Shown piece after piece: positions 34,582 to 43,254 of a stretch of 64,000 nt of DNA (position 1 is its first letter; each line of letters starts with the position of its first letter). The position numbers and the translations under genes are program-made. Origin of the DNA: an uncultured Dorea sp. (GTDB taxonomy: Bacteria > Bacillota > Clostridia > Lachnospirales > Lachnospiraceae); NCBI GenBank assembly GCA_910579925.1, contig CAJTVY010000014.1, positions 1 through 64,000 on the forward strand. The letters run 5' to 3'. The notes under the pieces were generated by a model. That model was not told the DNA's origin. It made no database searches and worked only from the letters and a program-made list of their open reading frames with translations.

Positions 34582-36726
34582 TTAAAAGGGGGCATTCTTC
34601 CTGCGTTCAACCTCCATGACAAGCAGAATCCTCTCGCACTCCGCCCCTTCCATCTCATCCACCTTCATGATCTCATTCAGACGCCCGATCCGGTAAAGCA
34701 GCGTATTGCGATGCATCTTCATCCTCGCCGCAGTAGAAGCCACATTACGCTTCATCCGCAAATACCAGTAAAGCGTCTCATAAAGTTCCTTCCACTTCTC
34801 CGCCCCTTCCTGCCGAAGCTTTTCAAGTTCCTCCGGATACACTAAGGCAAGTTCCATCTGTTCACTCATACATTCCACTGCAAGTTCATAATAATAATTT
34901 TCAACCAGCCGGACATTGCTCCTTTCCTTCTTCTCTCCGGCAATCTTAAGCACCCGTTCCTGTAACCTTCCATTTTCTTCTCTTCCTGACACATCCTGGA
35001 AACCATTACCGATCACAATCTTCCCTTCCCGGTCTTGCATGCATTCCCTGCATACAGATATCAGCCTCTTCCGGTCCTCCTTCCCCTGGATACAGGACAC
35101 AAACATCCGCTTCCCCTCCGGCCGATCTGGTTTTCCTTTTAAGTGTTCATCCTGTCTGACAGCATAATAGATTCTCATCAGATCCTCGTTTCGTTCAGCT
35201 GCCACCCAGAGATAATCTGGATGTCCGTACTTTTCTCCCTGTGTGAACTGCTTTCTCATACTGTAACTCTGAACCAGAATCTCCACCAGTTCTTCTGCCG
35301 TCTTTCTTGAATTTTCAGGCGTTACATATGCAGCAATACTTCCCTGTCCGTCCGGTAATTCCTTTTCAACCTTCAGAGCATTTTCCTGCGTCGTCCGGTC
35401 AGGCCCCGCACAGGCGTTCAGATTTCCCTGCCTGTCATATTGCCTGATGGGGATCCCCGTATACTCCCAGATCGCTTCCAGAATCTTCCCTTCCGGGCAC
35501 CCTTCGTTTGTTCCCGCCAGCACAATTTTATAGCAGTAATTCATATCAACCGGCTTTTCGCAGGCCCGTTCAGCCTGAATCATTTCAATAAACGCTGTCA
35601 GCCTTGTGGCAATCTGCCCCGAATCTGCATTGGAATAATCCGTGTCTATGGCTATATAAGGAAGGCGCTTCTCCTCATTTACAAATTTTCGGATATAAAA
35701 TGACTCCGCTCCGGTAGAATGACATCCCGTCAGAATCACCTCCACCACGCCTTCTACATGATATTCATCTATAATATCGCCCAGCAGTTCGATCCTGTTA
35801 TCGTTGGGCGTCATGATGGAGCAGCCTGTTGACAGATATTTCCTGGCAATAGCCCCATAGATATCCTCTGTTTCCTCTTCCACCATCGTTGAAAGTGCGC
35901 GCACACCGCTGCAGTTTTCTGTAACCACCACAACGCCTCCATTGTCTTCAATAGCACGAATCACCTTCAGACTATCGCCTCCGACCGGGCAGCCTGTCAC
36001 AAGAATCCGAACCCTTTGTTTCAGCTTCTTTCCCTGTGCATATTCTTCCAGAATCTTTTTCCTTACACCCTCCACCAGCTCTGGCGTCTTCTGAAAATCA
36101 AAACGGTACTTGCTCCCAAGTACCATTTTCTGTATATCCTCCCCAGACACAGGCGCTGGATCCAGTTTCATCACTTCACACAAAGATCTAAGAGACATAC
36201 GGATCCGGTTATTGAGACGAACGGCATTACGAATCATTTCATCTGTAATTACTACATGAAAGAACTCTTCCAGATACTCTTTGGCACGAATCACTTCTCC
36301 TCTCCAGAATTCGTATCCCCGTTCAGACTGGCTGTTCGGCAGTTCCATGACATAAACCGGTTTGAATTCCGTCATCATCTCATACATCTTCTTTTTCCCG
36401 TCGCAGGTTGTCTCTCCAATCACCAGATCTGTAAAATGAAACAGAGGACATTTATCCTCAACTGCAAATCCGTAACTGGACTTCACAAGGGGACACATAC
36501 TCTTTGGCATAAACCGCTCCGCCGCAGGAATTGTTTCTTCCGCAAACGAACACAATGCCACCGGAACAGCTCCGGCGGCAATGGCAAGTTCCGGCGGAAA
36601 GTACGCACAATACATTCCCACCACGGGAATCCCCCGATCCTTATATTCCTTAATCTCCAGGAAAGACAATTTTCTCTGTTCACCGAATTCCTCAAAAATC
36701 TCCGGCAGTTCCTTCTCAATCCTCAT
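34582..36726 (-). CDS. 2-hydroxyacyl-CoA dehydratase-like (double-cubane) module fused to a PucR DNA-binding domain
   Basis: Residues about 20-390 match the HgdB/FldB/YjiM family: MYCAYFPPELAIAAGAVPV, CPLVKSSYGF, TTCDGKKKMYE (Cys108), TGCPVGGDS (Cys246), ENCSG (Cys272) and GCHSTGAE (Cys335). Further cysteines lie at 40, 78, 93 and 302. Known members bind 4Fe-4S or double-cubane 8Fe-9S clusters and do ATP-driven one-electron chemistry. A linker region (about 400-640) is followed by a PucR-type helix-turn-helix near the C-terminus (VASTAARMKMHRNTLLYRI, about 665-685). The start overlaps the upstream PucR gene by 11 bases, giving translational coupling. I infer a transcription factor that senses redox state or an acyl-CoA/acid ligand through an iron-sulfur cluster. 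No dehydratase partner subunit is nearby, which argues against an enzyme. Confidence 0.82.
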   Translation of the reverse strand: MRIEKELPEIFEEFGEQRKLSFLEIKEYKDRGIPVVGMYCAYFPPELAIAAGAVPVALCSFAEETIPAAERFMPKSMCPLVKSSYGFAVEDKCPLFHFTDLVIGETTCDGKKKMYEMMTEFKPVYVMELPNSQSERGYEFWRGEVIRAKEYLEEFFHVVITDEMIRNAVRLNNRIRMSLRSLCEVMKLDPAPVSGEDIQKMVLGSKYRFDFQKTPELVEGVRKKILEEYAQGKKLKQRVRILVTGCPVGGDSLKVIRAIEDNGGVVVVTENCSGVRALSTMVEEETEDIYGAIARKYLSTGCSIMTPNDNRIELLGDIIDEYHVEGVVEVILTGCHSTGAESFYIRKFVNEEKRLPYIAIDTDYSNADSGQIATRLTAFIEMIQAERACEKPVDMNYCYKIVLAGTNEGCPEGKILEAIWEYTGIPIRQYDRQGNLNACAGPDRTTQENALKVEKELPDGQGSIAAYVTPENSRKTAEELVEILVQSYSMRKQFTQGEKYGHPDYLWVAAERNEDLMRIYYAVRQDEHLKGKPDRPEGKRMFVSCIQGKEDRKRLISVCRECMQDREGKIVIGNGFQDVSGREENGRLQERVLKIAGEKKERSNVRLVENYYYELAVECMSEQMELALVYPEELEKLRQEGAEKWKELYETLYWYLRMKRNVASTAARMKMHRNTLLYRIGRLNEIMKVDEMEGAECERILLVMEVERRKNAPF

Positions 36727-37858
36727 AATCCGTTCTGCTCCTTATACTCTGCCCCGCACTATCATACATCATAATACATGCCAGCAGTTCCCTGCATACT
36801 TCGTAATCATTCGTATCCACATCGATACACTCCTTAATCTGCTTCAGCCGGTAAACCAGCGTATTCCTATGGATATGCAGCCTCTTCGCCGCTACGGTGA
36901 CATTATTTTCACACAGCAGATAAGTCTTCAATGTATGGTATAACTCCGTATGATTTCTCTCATCCTCCAGAAGTAACCGTTCCATCGAATAATCTCTTAA
37001 CCACGCATTTTCAATCAAAGCAGTCGTGTAGGTATACATTCCCTGCATTGACCACTCCTTTTCCCTGCGTACCGCAGACTTCTCCCCGAAATCTTCCACT
37101 CTGGACATCCGGTTCAGAATACGCTTCTTATTCCCGCACAGAGAAAGATCAGAAAACATCTCACTGATACAGCATTTTCTTTTTTCGGCCTCTATGGCTC
37201 CATAGAGGAAAGGAACATCCTTTTCCTTCACCTGGTACAGCAGCACAAAAACTTCATCCTTCTCTTCATATATCTGCATACACTTCCAGATACTGCGCAA
37301 GAAAGCCGCCGTCTCCTCCGTCTGCCCGTCATCTTTACGGATCAGTATGACAAGATACTTCCCCTCAGGGAAATTCCATTCCTCTGAACGCACGGCCGGC
37401 TCCTCCTTAAAAAGCAGAAAGCCCGCCATATGTTCTTTCAACGGCTGGCAGAACACATACTGCTTCTGCTCCTCTTCAAAATACCGCTTCAGATTCTGTG
37501 CAAGAATCTCACCCAGTTCCAGAAAAAGCCCTTCCTCCTTTTTCTGTTCATACACCAGTATCACATAGCCGATTGCCCGCTTTCCTCCATATACAGGCGT
37601 CACGCTCCAGCTCCTGCCAGCAATTTCTTTCCTGGCCCGCATGGCCATGTAATCCTTCGACGCAAGATGCCCCTTCCCGGCCGATACAGGAAACAGATCT
37701 GCATAGACAGAAGAACAGGCAAGAACCTTCCCCATCCCAGACACGAATGCAGTTCCTGCCTTTGTATACTGCTCCATTCTCTCTGCGATGCACCGAAATG
37801 TAGAATCTTCAAGCATTGCTTCAAATATAATTCTGTAACAATTCTCAATCTCAAACAT
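36716..37858 (-). CDS. PucR/CdaR-type transcriptional regulator
   Basis: This 380-residue protein has an N-terminal GAF-like sensor region (about 1-125), a divergent middle domain, and the C-terminal PucR helix-turn-helix (NVTVAAKRLHIHRNTLVYRL, about 325-344). PucR and CdaR proteins activate purine, sugar-acid or amino-acid utilisation genes. The ATG at 37858, two codons inside the longest frame, has GGGGTGG at better spacing. It is coupled to the iron-sulfur PucR fusion and lies 67 bases after the amidohydrolase, so it probably controls that enzyme and the transporter. Confidence 0.82.
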   Translation of the reverse strand: MFEIENCYRIIFEAMLEDSTFRCIAERMEQYTKAGTAFVSGMGKVLACSSVYADLFPVSAGKGHLASKDYMAMRARKEIAGRSWSVTPVYGGKRAIGYVILVYEQKKEEGLFLELGEILAQNLKRYFEEEQKQYVFCQPLKEHMAGFLLFKEEPAVRSEEWNFPEGKYLVILIRKDDGQTEETAAFLRSIWKCMQIYEEKDEVFVLLYQVKEKDVPFLYGAIEAEKRKCCISEMFSDLSLCGNKKRILNRMSRVEDFGEKSAVRREKEWSMQGMYTYTTALIENAWLRDYSMERLLLEDERNHTELYHTLKTYLLCENNVTVAAKRLHIHRNTLVYRLKQIKECIDVDTNDYEVCRELLACIMMYDSAGQSIRSRTDYED

Positions 37859-37931
37859 ATTCATCCACCCCGTATGAATATTATTTCTTAGAAAATTGTT
37901 TCTGTCAAATAGATTTTAGCTCATTAAACCT

Positions 37932-39191
37932 TTATTTATTGACATTTTCTATATGCTGTCCTTCCAGTTTTCCCGTGCAGCCATAATATGCGATTGCTGC
38001 AAATGTTCCGGCAGCCCCTGCCAGCGCCTGGTCGTCAAACCGATACTTCGGACTGTGAAGACCTGGAATCTCTGCCTTATCCTTAGGTCTGATTCCGATA
38101 AACAGATAGACCGAAGGCACCCTTTCACTGTACTCCGAAAAATTCTCACCTCCCAGGTGGTTCTCCTCGATGATATACGCCTGGTTCTTCCCCAGGATCT
38201 GCTCTGCGGCTCTCCTTACGCCCTCCAGAAGCTTTGGTGCGTTCTCGACTGCGCCGCCATGTGTCAGCGCCTCCACTTCACAGGAAGCTCCATAGACCCC
38301 GCACACTGCTTTCGCCGCCTTCTCAAGCTCTCTTCCCATCATCTCCAGCGTCTCTCTTCTTGTGGCCCGCATGGTTCCGCCAAACTCACATGTTTCCGGA
38401 ATAATGTTGCGCACTTTCCGGTCGCCGGACTGCATATAGGTCACAGACATAACCTTAGACTCTGTCCCCCCAATCTTTCTCGCCAGAATGGCCGGGATAT
38501 GCTGATAGATTTCACTGGCTGCGGCAATCGGATCGACAGTCTGCTCCGGCCAGGATGCATGTCCCTTTTTCCCTATGATCTTTACCCGGAACGACCCTAC
38601 GCATCCAAACGCATACCTCCTTGCAATCCCAATCCTGCCGCTTTCTATAGAAGGCCAGCCGTGAGCGGCAAACGCCATGTCAACGTCAGGATCTTCTAAA
38701 ACCCGGTCTTCGCTAATCAGAATATCCGCACCTTTTCCCACCTCTTCGCCTGGCTGGAACACAAACTTGATACAACCTCCCCATTCCATACGAATCTTTG
38801 ACAGAATCATCGCCGCGCCAATCAGCCATGCTCCATGGCCGTCATGGCCGCAGGCATGCATACAGCCAGGATTTTCAGACTTAAATCCACAGTCTCCCTC
38901 TTCCTCGATGGGAAGTGCATCGATATCCGCCCTCAGAAGAACCGTCTTCCCTTCTTTCTTTCCGCCTTCCATGACGGCAATAATCCCAGAACCGCCCGCC
39001 TTATGCTCCTGTACCCGAAGCCCCGGAATCTTCTTAAGCTCCCGGCTGATAATCTCGTGAGTCCTTGGCAGATTCATTCCAAGTTCCGGGTGCCGATGGA
39101 GTTCCTGTCTGATCTCTGCCAGTTTTGGCCCTGTCTCTTCTGCAATCTTTCTGATCTTCCCGATCAGAATCATCTGTTTTGTAGTTTCCAT
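37932..39191 (-). CDS. M20-family amidohydrolase (N-acyl amino acid / hippurate hydrolase type)
   Basis: This 419-residue metallo-amidohydrolase splits N-acyl amino acids, hippurate-like conjugates or IAA-amino acids into acid and amino acid. It has the metal motif HACGHDGH (about residues 110-117), the catalytic PGEEVGKGA (about 147), the AAHGWP histidine, dimerisation domain (about 190-310, GKKGHASWPEQTVDP) and LGGENFSEY near the end. GAGGTG precedes the ATG. It sits between the transporter operon terminator and the PucR pair. Substrate not determinable. Confidence 0.88.
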   Translation of the reverse strand: METTKQMILIGKIRKIAEETGPKLAEIRQELHRHPELGMNLPRTHEIISRELKKIPGLRVQEHKAGGSGIIAVMEGGKKEGKTVLLRADIDALPIEEEGDCGFKSENPGCMHACGHDGHGAWLIGAAMILSKIRMEWGGCIKFVFQPGEEVGKGADILISEDRVLEDPDVDMAFAAHGWPSIESGRIGIARRYAFGCVGSFRVKIIGKKGHASWPEQTVDPIAAASEIYQHIPAILARKIGGTESKVMSVTYMQSGDRKVRNIIPETCEFGGTMRATRRETLEMMGRELEKAAKAVCGVYGASCEVEALTHGGAVENAPKLLEGVRRAAEQILGKNQAYIIEENHLGGENFSEYSERVPSVYLFIGIRPKDKAEIPGLHSPKYRFDDQALAGAAGTFAAIAYYGCTGKLEGQHIENVNK

Positions 39192-39263
39192 ATTTCACCT
39201 CTTTTTCACAATATTATGAGTCGGGACAGAAGGTGTTTTGCCCCTCATATCTCCGATCATAAA

Positions 39264-39307
39264 AAGACTGTCTGAAAATGCCTCAATTGCCATTTCCCGA
39301 CAGTCTT
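39264..39307 (-). terminator. Terminator of the amino-acid transporter operon
   Basis: Arms AAGACTGTC (39264-39272) and GACAGTCTT (39299-39307), with a partial inner stem around GAAAATG and CATTTCC. It lies just after the ATPase gene on the minus strand. Confidence 0.65.
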
Positions 39308-39314
39308 GTCTGAA

Positions 39315-40076
39315 CTATTTACGATTCACAAAATTCAGGAACTGCTTAAGCCTTGGATTCTCTGGATGGTCAATGATCTCCTCCGGCGTCCCGTCCGCCG
39401 CAATGCGCCCGCCGTCCATGAACAGGATCCGGGTCGCAACCTCTCTGGCAAATCCGATCTCATGGGTGACAAGAATCATAGTCGTCCCGTCTTCTGCCAG
39501 AGATTTGATCGTATTCAGCACTTCCCCCACCAGTTCCGGATCAAGGGCAGAAGTCGGCTCGTCGAACAAGACCACGTTAGGATTCACCGCCAGGGCTCTT
39601 GCGATCCCTACCCTCTGCTGCTGTCCGCCGGATAATTTGGATGGATAAAAGTCTTTCCGTTCTCCCATTCCTACCTTTTCAAGCAGTCCGAGAGCCGTCT
39701 TTTCTGCCTCGGCTTTCGACTTTTTCTGAACCACGGTCAGAGCCTCCATAACATTCTCAAGAGCCGTCTTGTTCTTGAAGAGATTATACCCTTGAAAAAC
39801 CATGGAAGAATGTCTGCGAAGCTCTATGACTTCTTTCTTCGAATGACGCTCTGCATCCACCGTGACATTTCCGATTGTAATCAGCCCTTTCGTCGGCACT
39901 GTCAGATAATTCAGACATCTGAGCAGCGTAGATTTTCCGGTTCCCGAAGGTCCTAATATGGCTATTACTTCGTTCTTATTAATCGTAAGATTGATATCCG
40001 TCAGAACCTTCGTATCTGCGTCAAACTCCTTATAGAGATGTTCAATCTTTACCAGTTGTGTATCTGTTCCCATCAT
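39315..40076 (-). CDS. Amino-acid ABC transporter ATP-binding protein
   Basis: This 253-residue ATPase of the polar amino-acid uptake family has Walker A GPSGTGKST (about residues 39-47), the family Q-loop, signature LSGGQQQR (about 147-154) and Walker B VVLFDEPTSALD (about 168-179), plus the H-loop THEIGFA. AGGAAG precedes the ATG. It follows the binding protein by 22 bases and powers uptake with the permease at 41091. Confidence 0.94.
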   Translation of the reverse strand: MMGTDTQLVKIEHLYKEFDADTKVLTDINLTINKNEVIAILGPSGTGKSTLLRCLNYLTVPTKGLITIGNVTVDAERHSKKEVIELRRHSSMVFQGYNLFKNKTALENVMEALTVVQKKSKAEAEKTALGLLEKVGMGERKDFYPSKLSGGQQQRVGIARALAVNPNVVLFDEPTSALDPELVGEVLNTIKSLAEDGTTMILVTHEIGFAREVATRILFMDGGRIAADGTPEEIIDHPENPRLKQFLNFVNRK

Positions 40077-40098
40077 TTTCCAATCTTCCTGACTTTTG

Positions 40099-40980
40099 TT
40101 ATTTCTGGATCAATTCTGTCATATCTGCAAACATCCACTTCTCAGTGATCTTGCCGATGGTTCCGTCATCTAACATCTCCTGGATTACTTTGTCCAGTTC
40201 TTCCTTAAGTTCTGCGCCTTCATCCGTCTTCGGAAGGAAATAAGCGACGTTATTCGCCATCAGATTCTCCTCGAAGAAGCGGAAATCAGCCTCTTCATTA
40301 TTGTGTGAAAATGCATTGACATTGGTCGTTGTATTTGCATAGGCGTCGATTCTTTCAAGCATCAGGTCATTCATGCCCACAGCGCTGTCCTCGTAAAGCT
40401 TCACTTCAAATCCCTTCTCGGCGCCAAGATCCTCGATGATCGTCTGGGCCGCCTGTCCGTTTGTACATCCGACTACTTTCCCCTTAAGATCATCAACCTT
40501 CTTAAAACTGCTGCCGTCATTGACGATGACACACTGGGCGTCTCCATAGTAAGGGATGGTTGCATTATACTTTTCTTCCCTTTCCGGCTTAACTGCGGTA
40601 CAGTTAGCAACCACATCTGCACGCGCTGTATCTAGTTCTCCCCACATAGCGTCAAAAGCCGCCTGCTTCACTTCCACTTCCCAGCCGGTGCGCTCCTCAA
40701 TCTCATCCCACATCTCGGCGTCAATTCCTGTCCAGGTTCCGTCGTCTGCCAGAAGTGTGTATGGTTCTCCTGTACCTGACGTTACAAGCGTCACTTTCCG
40801 TTCGGAGTATCCTGTGTCTGATGCTCCGTCAGAATCTCCATCTCCCTTATCATCCGACTCATTGGATTCTGTCTTTGCATCATCCTTGCCGGAATCATCG
40901 GAACTGTTGTTCCCACATCCTGCCGCCATTGTCATTGCCATGGTTGTTACTAATAAAGCTGCGATCAAACGTCTTTTCAT
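40099..40980 (-). CDS. Amino-acid-type ABC transporter substrate-binding lipoprotein
   Basis: This 293-residue family-3 solute-binding protein has a signal with lipobox ending at Cys22 (MAAGC), a long Ser/Asp/Lys/Glu linker (about 23-57) and the bilobed domain with GEPYTLLADDGTWTGIDAEM (about 71-90) and the ending GTIGKITEKW. It should bind a polar amino acid, small peptide or, from context, an N-acyl amino acid. GAGGAG precedes the ATG. It is the second gene of the permease-receptor-ATPase operon. Confidence 0.92.
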   Translation of the reverse strand: MKRRLIAALLVTTMAMTMAAGCGNNSSDDSGKDDAKTESNESDDKGDGDSDGASDTGYSERKVTLVTSGTGEPYTLLADDGTWTGIDAEMWDEIEERTGWEVEVKQAAFDAMWGELDTARADVVANCTAVKPEREEKYNATIPYYGDAQCVIVNDGSSFKKVDDLKGKVVGCTNGQAAQTIIEDLGAEKGFEVKLYEDSAVGMNDLMLERIDAYANTTTNVNAFSHNNEEADFRFFEENLMANNVAYFLPKTDEGAELKEELDKVIQEMLDDGTIGKITEKWMFADMTELIQK

Positions 40981-41090
40981 AATTCTTCTTCTCCTCTTTT
41001 CATTAATCTATCTTAAATAAGACGTCTTAGGAAGTCTGCCTGACCATCTGCACACGGTAGAATTCCACCGACTTCTTCTTAAGATCCTCC

Positions 41091-41753
41091 TCAATACATC
41101 GTCGCGCACTTCTTTTCCAGAAACTTATGTACCAATCCAAGGATAAAAATAATTACCCAGTAAATGAGCATGACCGCCGCATAGATTTCGAAATACCGGA
41201 AAGTTCTTGCACCCTCGATTTTGGCCGCTCCCATGATATCCGGTACACCCAGCATAAAGGCCAGGGACGTCTGCTTGATCAGATTAATAATATCATTGAA
41301 TAAGGGGGGAAGCGCAACACGTACTGCCTGTGGGATGATAATCCGCCATACAAGCTGAAGGTTGGTCATTCCCAGGGAATATGCAGCTTCTTTCTGCCCT
41401 TCATCCACCGAGAGCAGCGCACCTCTGATACTCTCAGACATGAATGCGCCCATGTTCAGACTCATGACCACCGCAACTGCGATCAGAGGAGTCATATCTC
41501 GGACAAACGCACTGTAAAGGGCGACTCCGTAATAGAAAAAATACAACTGCGCCACAATCGGAGTCCCTCTCATAATAGAAACATACACCCGGGTAAACTG
41601 ATACAGCGCCGGGATCTTATAATAACCGATGATAGCGATGATAACTCCCACTAACAGCGCAAAAATAGTTGCCACAATCGTCAATTCAAAGGTGACATTT
41701 ACCTTACTTGCGATTACAGGGAGAACTTCTAAAAAATAACTTACCTTAAACAT
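41091..41753 (-). CDS. Amino-acid ABC transporter permease
   Basis: This 220-residue HisM/GlnP-type permease has five hydrophobic segments, the RGTPIVAQLYFFYYG loop (about residues 63-77) and the EAA motif (EAAYSLGMTNLQLVWRIIIPQ, about 122-141 onward). GGAG precedes the ATG. It starts the operon, with a 110-base gap before the receptor gene. Confidence 0.93.
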   Translation of the reverse strand: MFKVSYFLEVLPVIASKVNVTFELTIVATIFALLVGVIIAIIGYYKIPALYQFTRVYVSIMRGTPIVAQLYFFYYGVALYSAFVRDMTPLIAVAVVMSLNMGAFMSESIRGALLSVDEGQKEAAYSLGMTNLQLVWRIIIPQAVRVALPPLFNDIINLIKQTSLAFMLGVPDIMGAAKIEGARTFRYFEIYAAVMLIYWVIIFILGLVHKFLEKKCATMY

Positions 41754-41930
41754 CTCATCTTCTCCAGACTCTTTTTTAGAATTTGTGTTTCATACGCTAT
41801 TATTTTAACTTTTCCGACAATTTTTTCATCGTCATTCTTACACAAACAGAATTTTTAATTTTGTAATCTTCGCACATTTTCTATGAATATATTTATTTAT
41901 AGAATTTTTCTATATATTAGATGCAAAAAA

Positions 41931-41956
41931 AGCACCAGTTGTTATCAACTGATGCT
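41931..41956 (-). terminator. Terminator of the GHKL sensor gene
   Basis: Minus strand stem AGCATCAGTTG with CAACTGGTGCT (one wobble), 4-nt loop, then a run of seven T. The stop codon of the sensor gene lies inside the hairpin. Confidence 0.85.
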
Positions 41957-43243
41957 TCTTTCCTGAAGCGACACAAGCGATACAATCACTTCTAATACAA
42001 AATTCCCGTCCTGCGTATAACACATCATATCCCCGCCGAGCCTGCCTGCCGCCGTCTGTATGGTGGAGAGACCGAAGCCATGGCCTGGCTCTGTTTTGTC
42101 TGTAGCAGGGATATTTCCCTTATCCACATGCAGGTCCTCCCGGCAGCGGTTCCTGATCCGTATTATGAGATGATTCCTGTTATACTTCATTTCTACAAAA
42201 ATCTCGCGTTGCTTTAGATCAAGCTTTCCCAGTGCGTCACAGGCATTTTCTAACCCATTGGAAAGAATCTGGCACAATTCCATATAAGGCAGTTCTTCCT
42301 CCCCTGCCTGTATGTCCATGGTACATTCTGTCCCCAGTTCTTCCAGTCTCCTGGAATACTGGACAAATACCGCATTGATATAAGGATTGGCACAGAATTC
42401 CCCCTCCAGAGTATCCATCTCTGTCTCAACGCCTTTGAGATATACCACGGCTTCTCTCATCTTCCCTTCCGCAAGCAGCCCCAGAAGTGTTGCGGAATAC
42501 CCCTTCATATCATGCTTCATCCTCCGGATTCGCTGCTGATTCTCAAGCTGTGCCTTCAGCATGCTCTTTTGTTCCTCCAGAATACGTTCGCTCTGCTGCT
42601 TCCTGTAAAGCATAAGCTGCCTGTAAAGCGATGTGAAAATCGTAGCATAATTAAACATCATCAATATCAGGATCAGTATACACTGAAATATATCCTCTAC
42701 ACGGTAGACGATATTGACAGGATACTGTACCGTTATCGCCAGCAGGAGATAGTATAGCATAGTCATCCCCGAAAAAATCCCCCATCCCTTTTCCACTACA
42801 TTCTGCAGTTCCAGATAGGGTTTTCTTAAATACCGCCAGATCAGATATTCTAAAAGAGGGAACGCAATCAGCCTGCTGACAAACATCAGCGTATAATTTC
42901 CATCTCCCAGAAAATAGTCCAGCAGATTCGTAACCGCCATAAGCCACAGACAGGAAGTGTCCGCCATACAGAAGGAAAACAGAAATTTAAAGTTTCTGTC
43001 AGCGCTCAACACATAGAAGAGGATAAAACTAGGAACCGTACAGGTAAGCATAAAGACCTGTGCCAGTACTTCAAATCCAAAGACTGCCAGCCCAGCCCCA
43101 TTGAGTACCATCAATACTCCCATACAGCTCCCGGTTGCCAGTATAGTCTTCTTTCTGGAATAACGCGGCCGGAATAACAGAATAAATACCAAAAGTATAT
43201 GAAGCATAGACCAATATATAGATAAATCCCGAAGTATTACCAT
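41945..43243 (-). CDS. GHKL-type sensor histidine kinase (AgrC-like), orphan
   Basis: This 432-residue membrane kinase has about six hydrophobic segments (residues 8-205), a coiled coil, the phospho-acceptor helix RRMKHDMKGYS with His244, and a GHKL ATPase domain with the N-box NGLENACDA and G-box GHGFGLSTI. This is the AgrC/VirS-like HPK10 class, which often senses peptides. The ATG at 43243 lies just past the prfA stop; a longer frame would overlap prfA by 49 bases. No LytTR-type response regulator is next to it. Confidence 0.87.
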   Translation of the reverse strand: MVILRDLSIYWSMLHILLVFILLFRPRYSRKKTILATGSCMGVLMVLNGAGLAVFGFEVLAQVFMLTCTVPSFILFYVLSADRNFKFLFSFCMADTSCLWLMAVTNLLDYFLGDGNYTLMFVSRLIAFPLLEYLIWRYLRKPYLELQNVVEKGWGIFSGMTMLYYLLLAITVQYPVNIVYRVEDIFQCILILILMMFNYATIFTSLYRQLMLYRKQQSERILEEQKSMLKAQLENQQRIRRMKHDMKGYSATLLGLLAEGKMREAVVYLKGVETEMDTLEGEFCANPYINAVFVQYSRRLEELGTECTMDIQAGEEELPYMELCQILSNGLENACDALGKLDLKQREIFVEMKYNRNHLIIRIRNRCREDLHVDKGNIPATDKTEPGHGFGLSTIQTAAGRLGGDMMCYTQDGNFVLEVIVSLVSLQERSIS

Positions 43244-43254
43244 ATTATCCCCAT

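Noticed and set aside
34582..36726. Functional 2-hydroxyacyl-CoA dehydratase enzyme
   Set aside because: No second dehydratase subunit or activator ATPase is adjacent, and the protein ends in a DNA-binding domain. A regulator is more likely.
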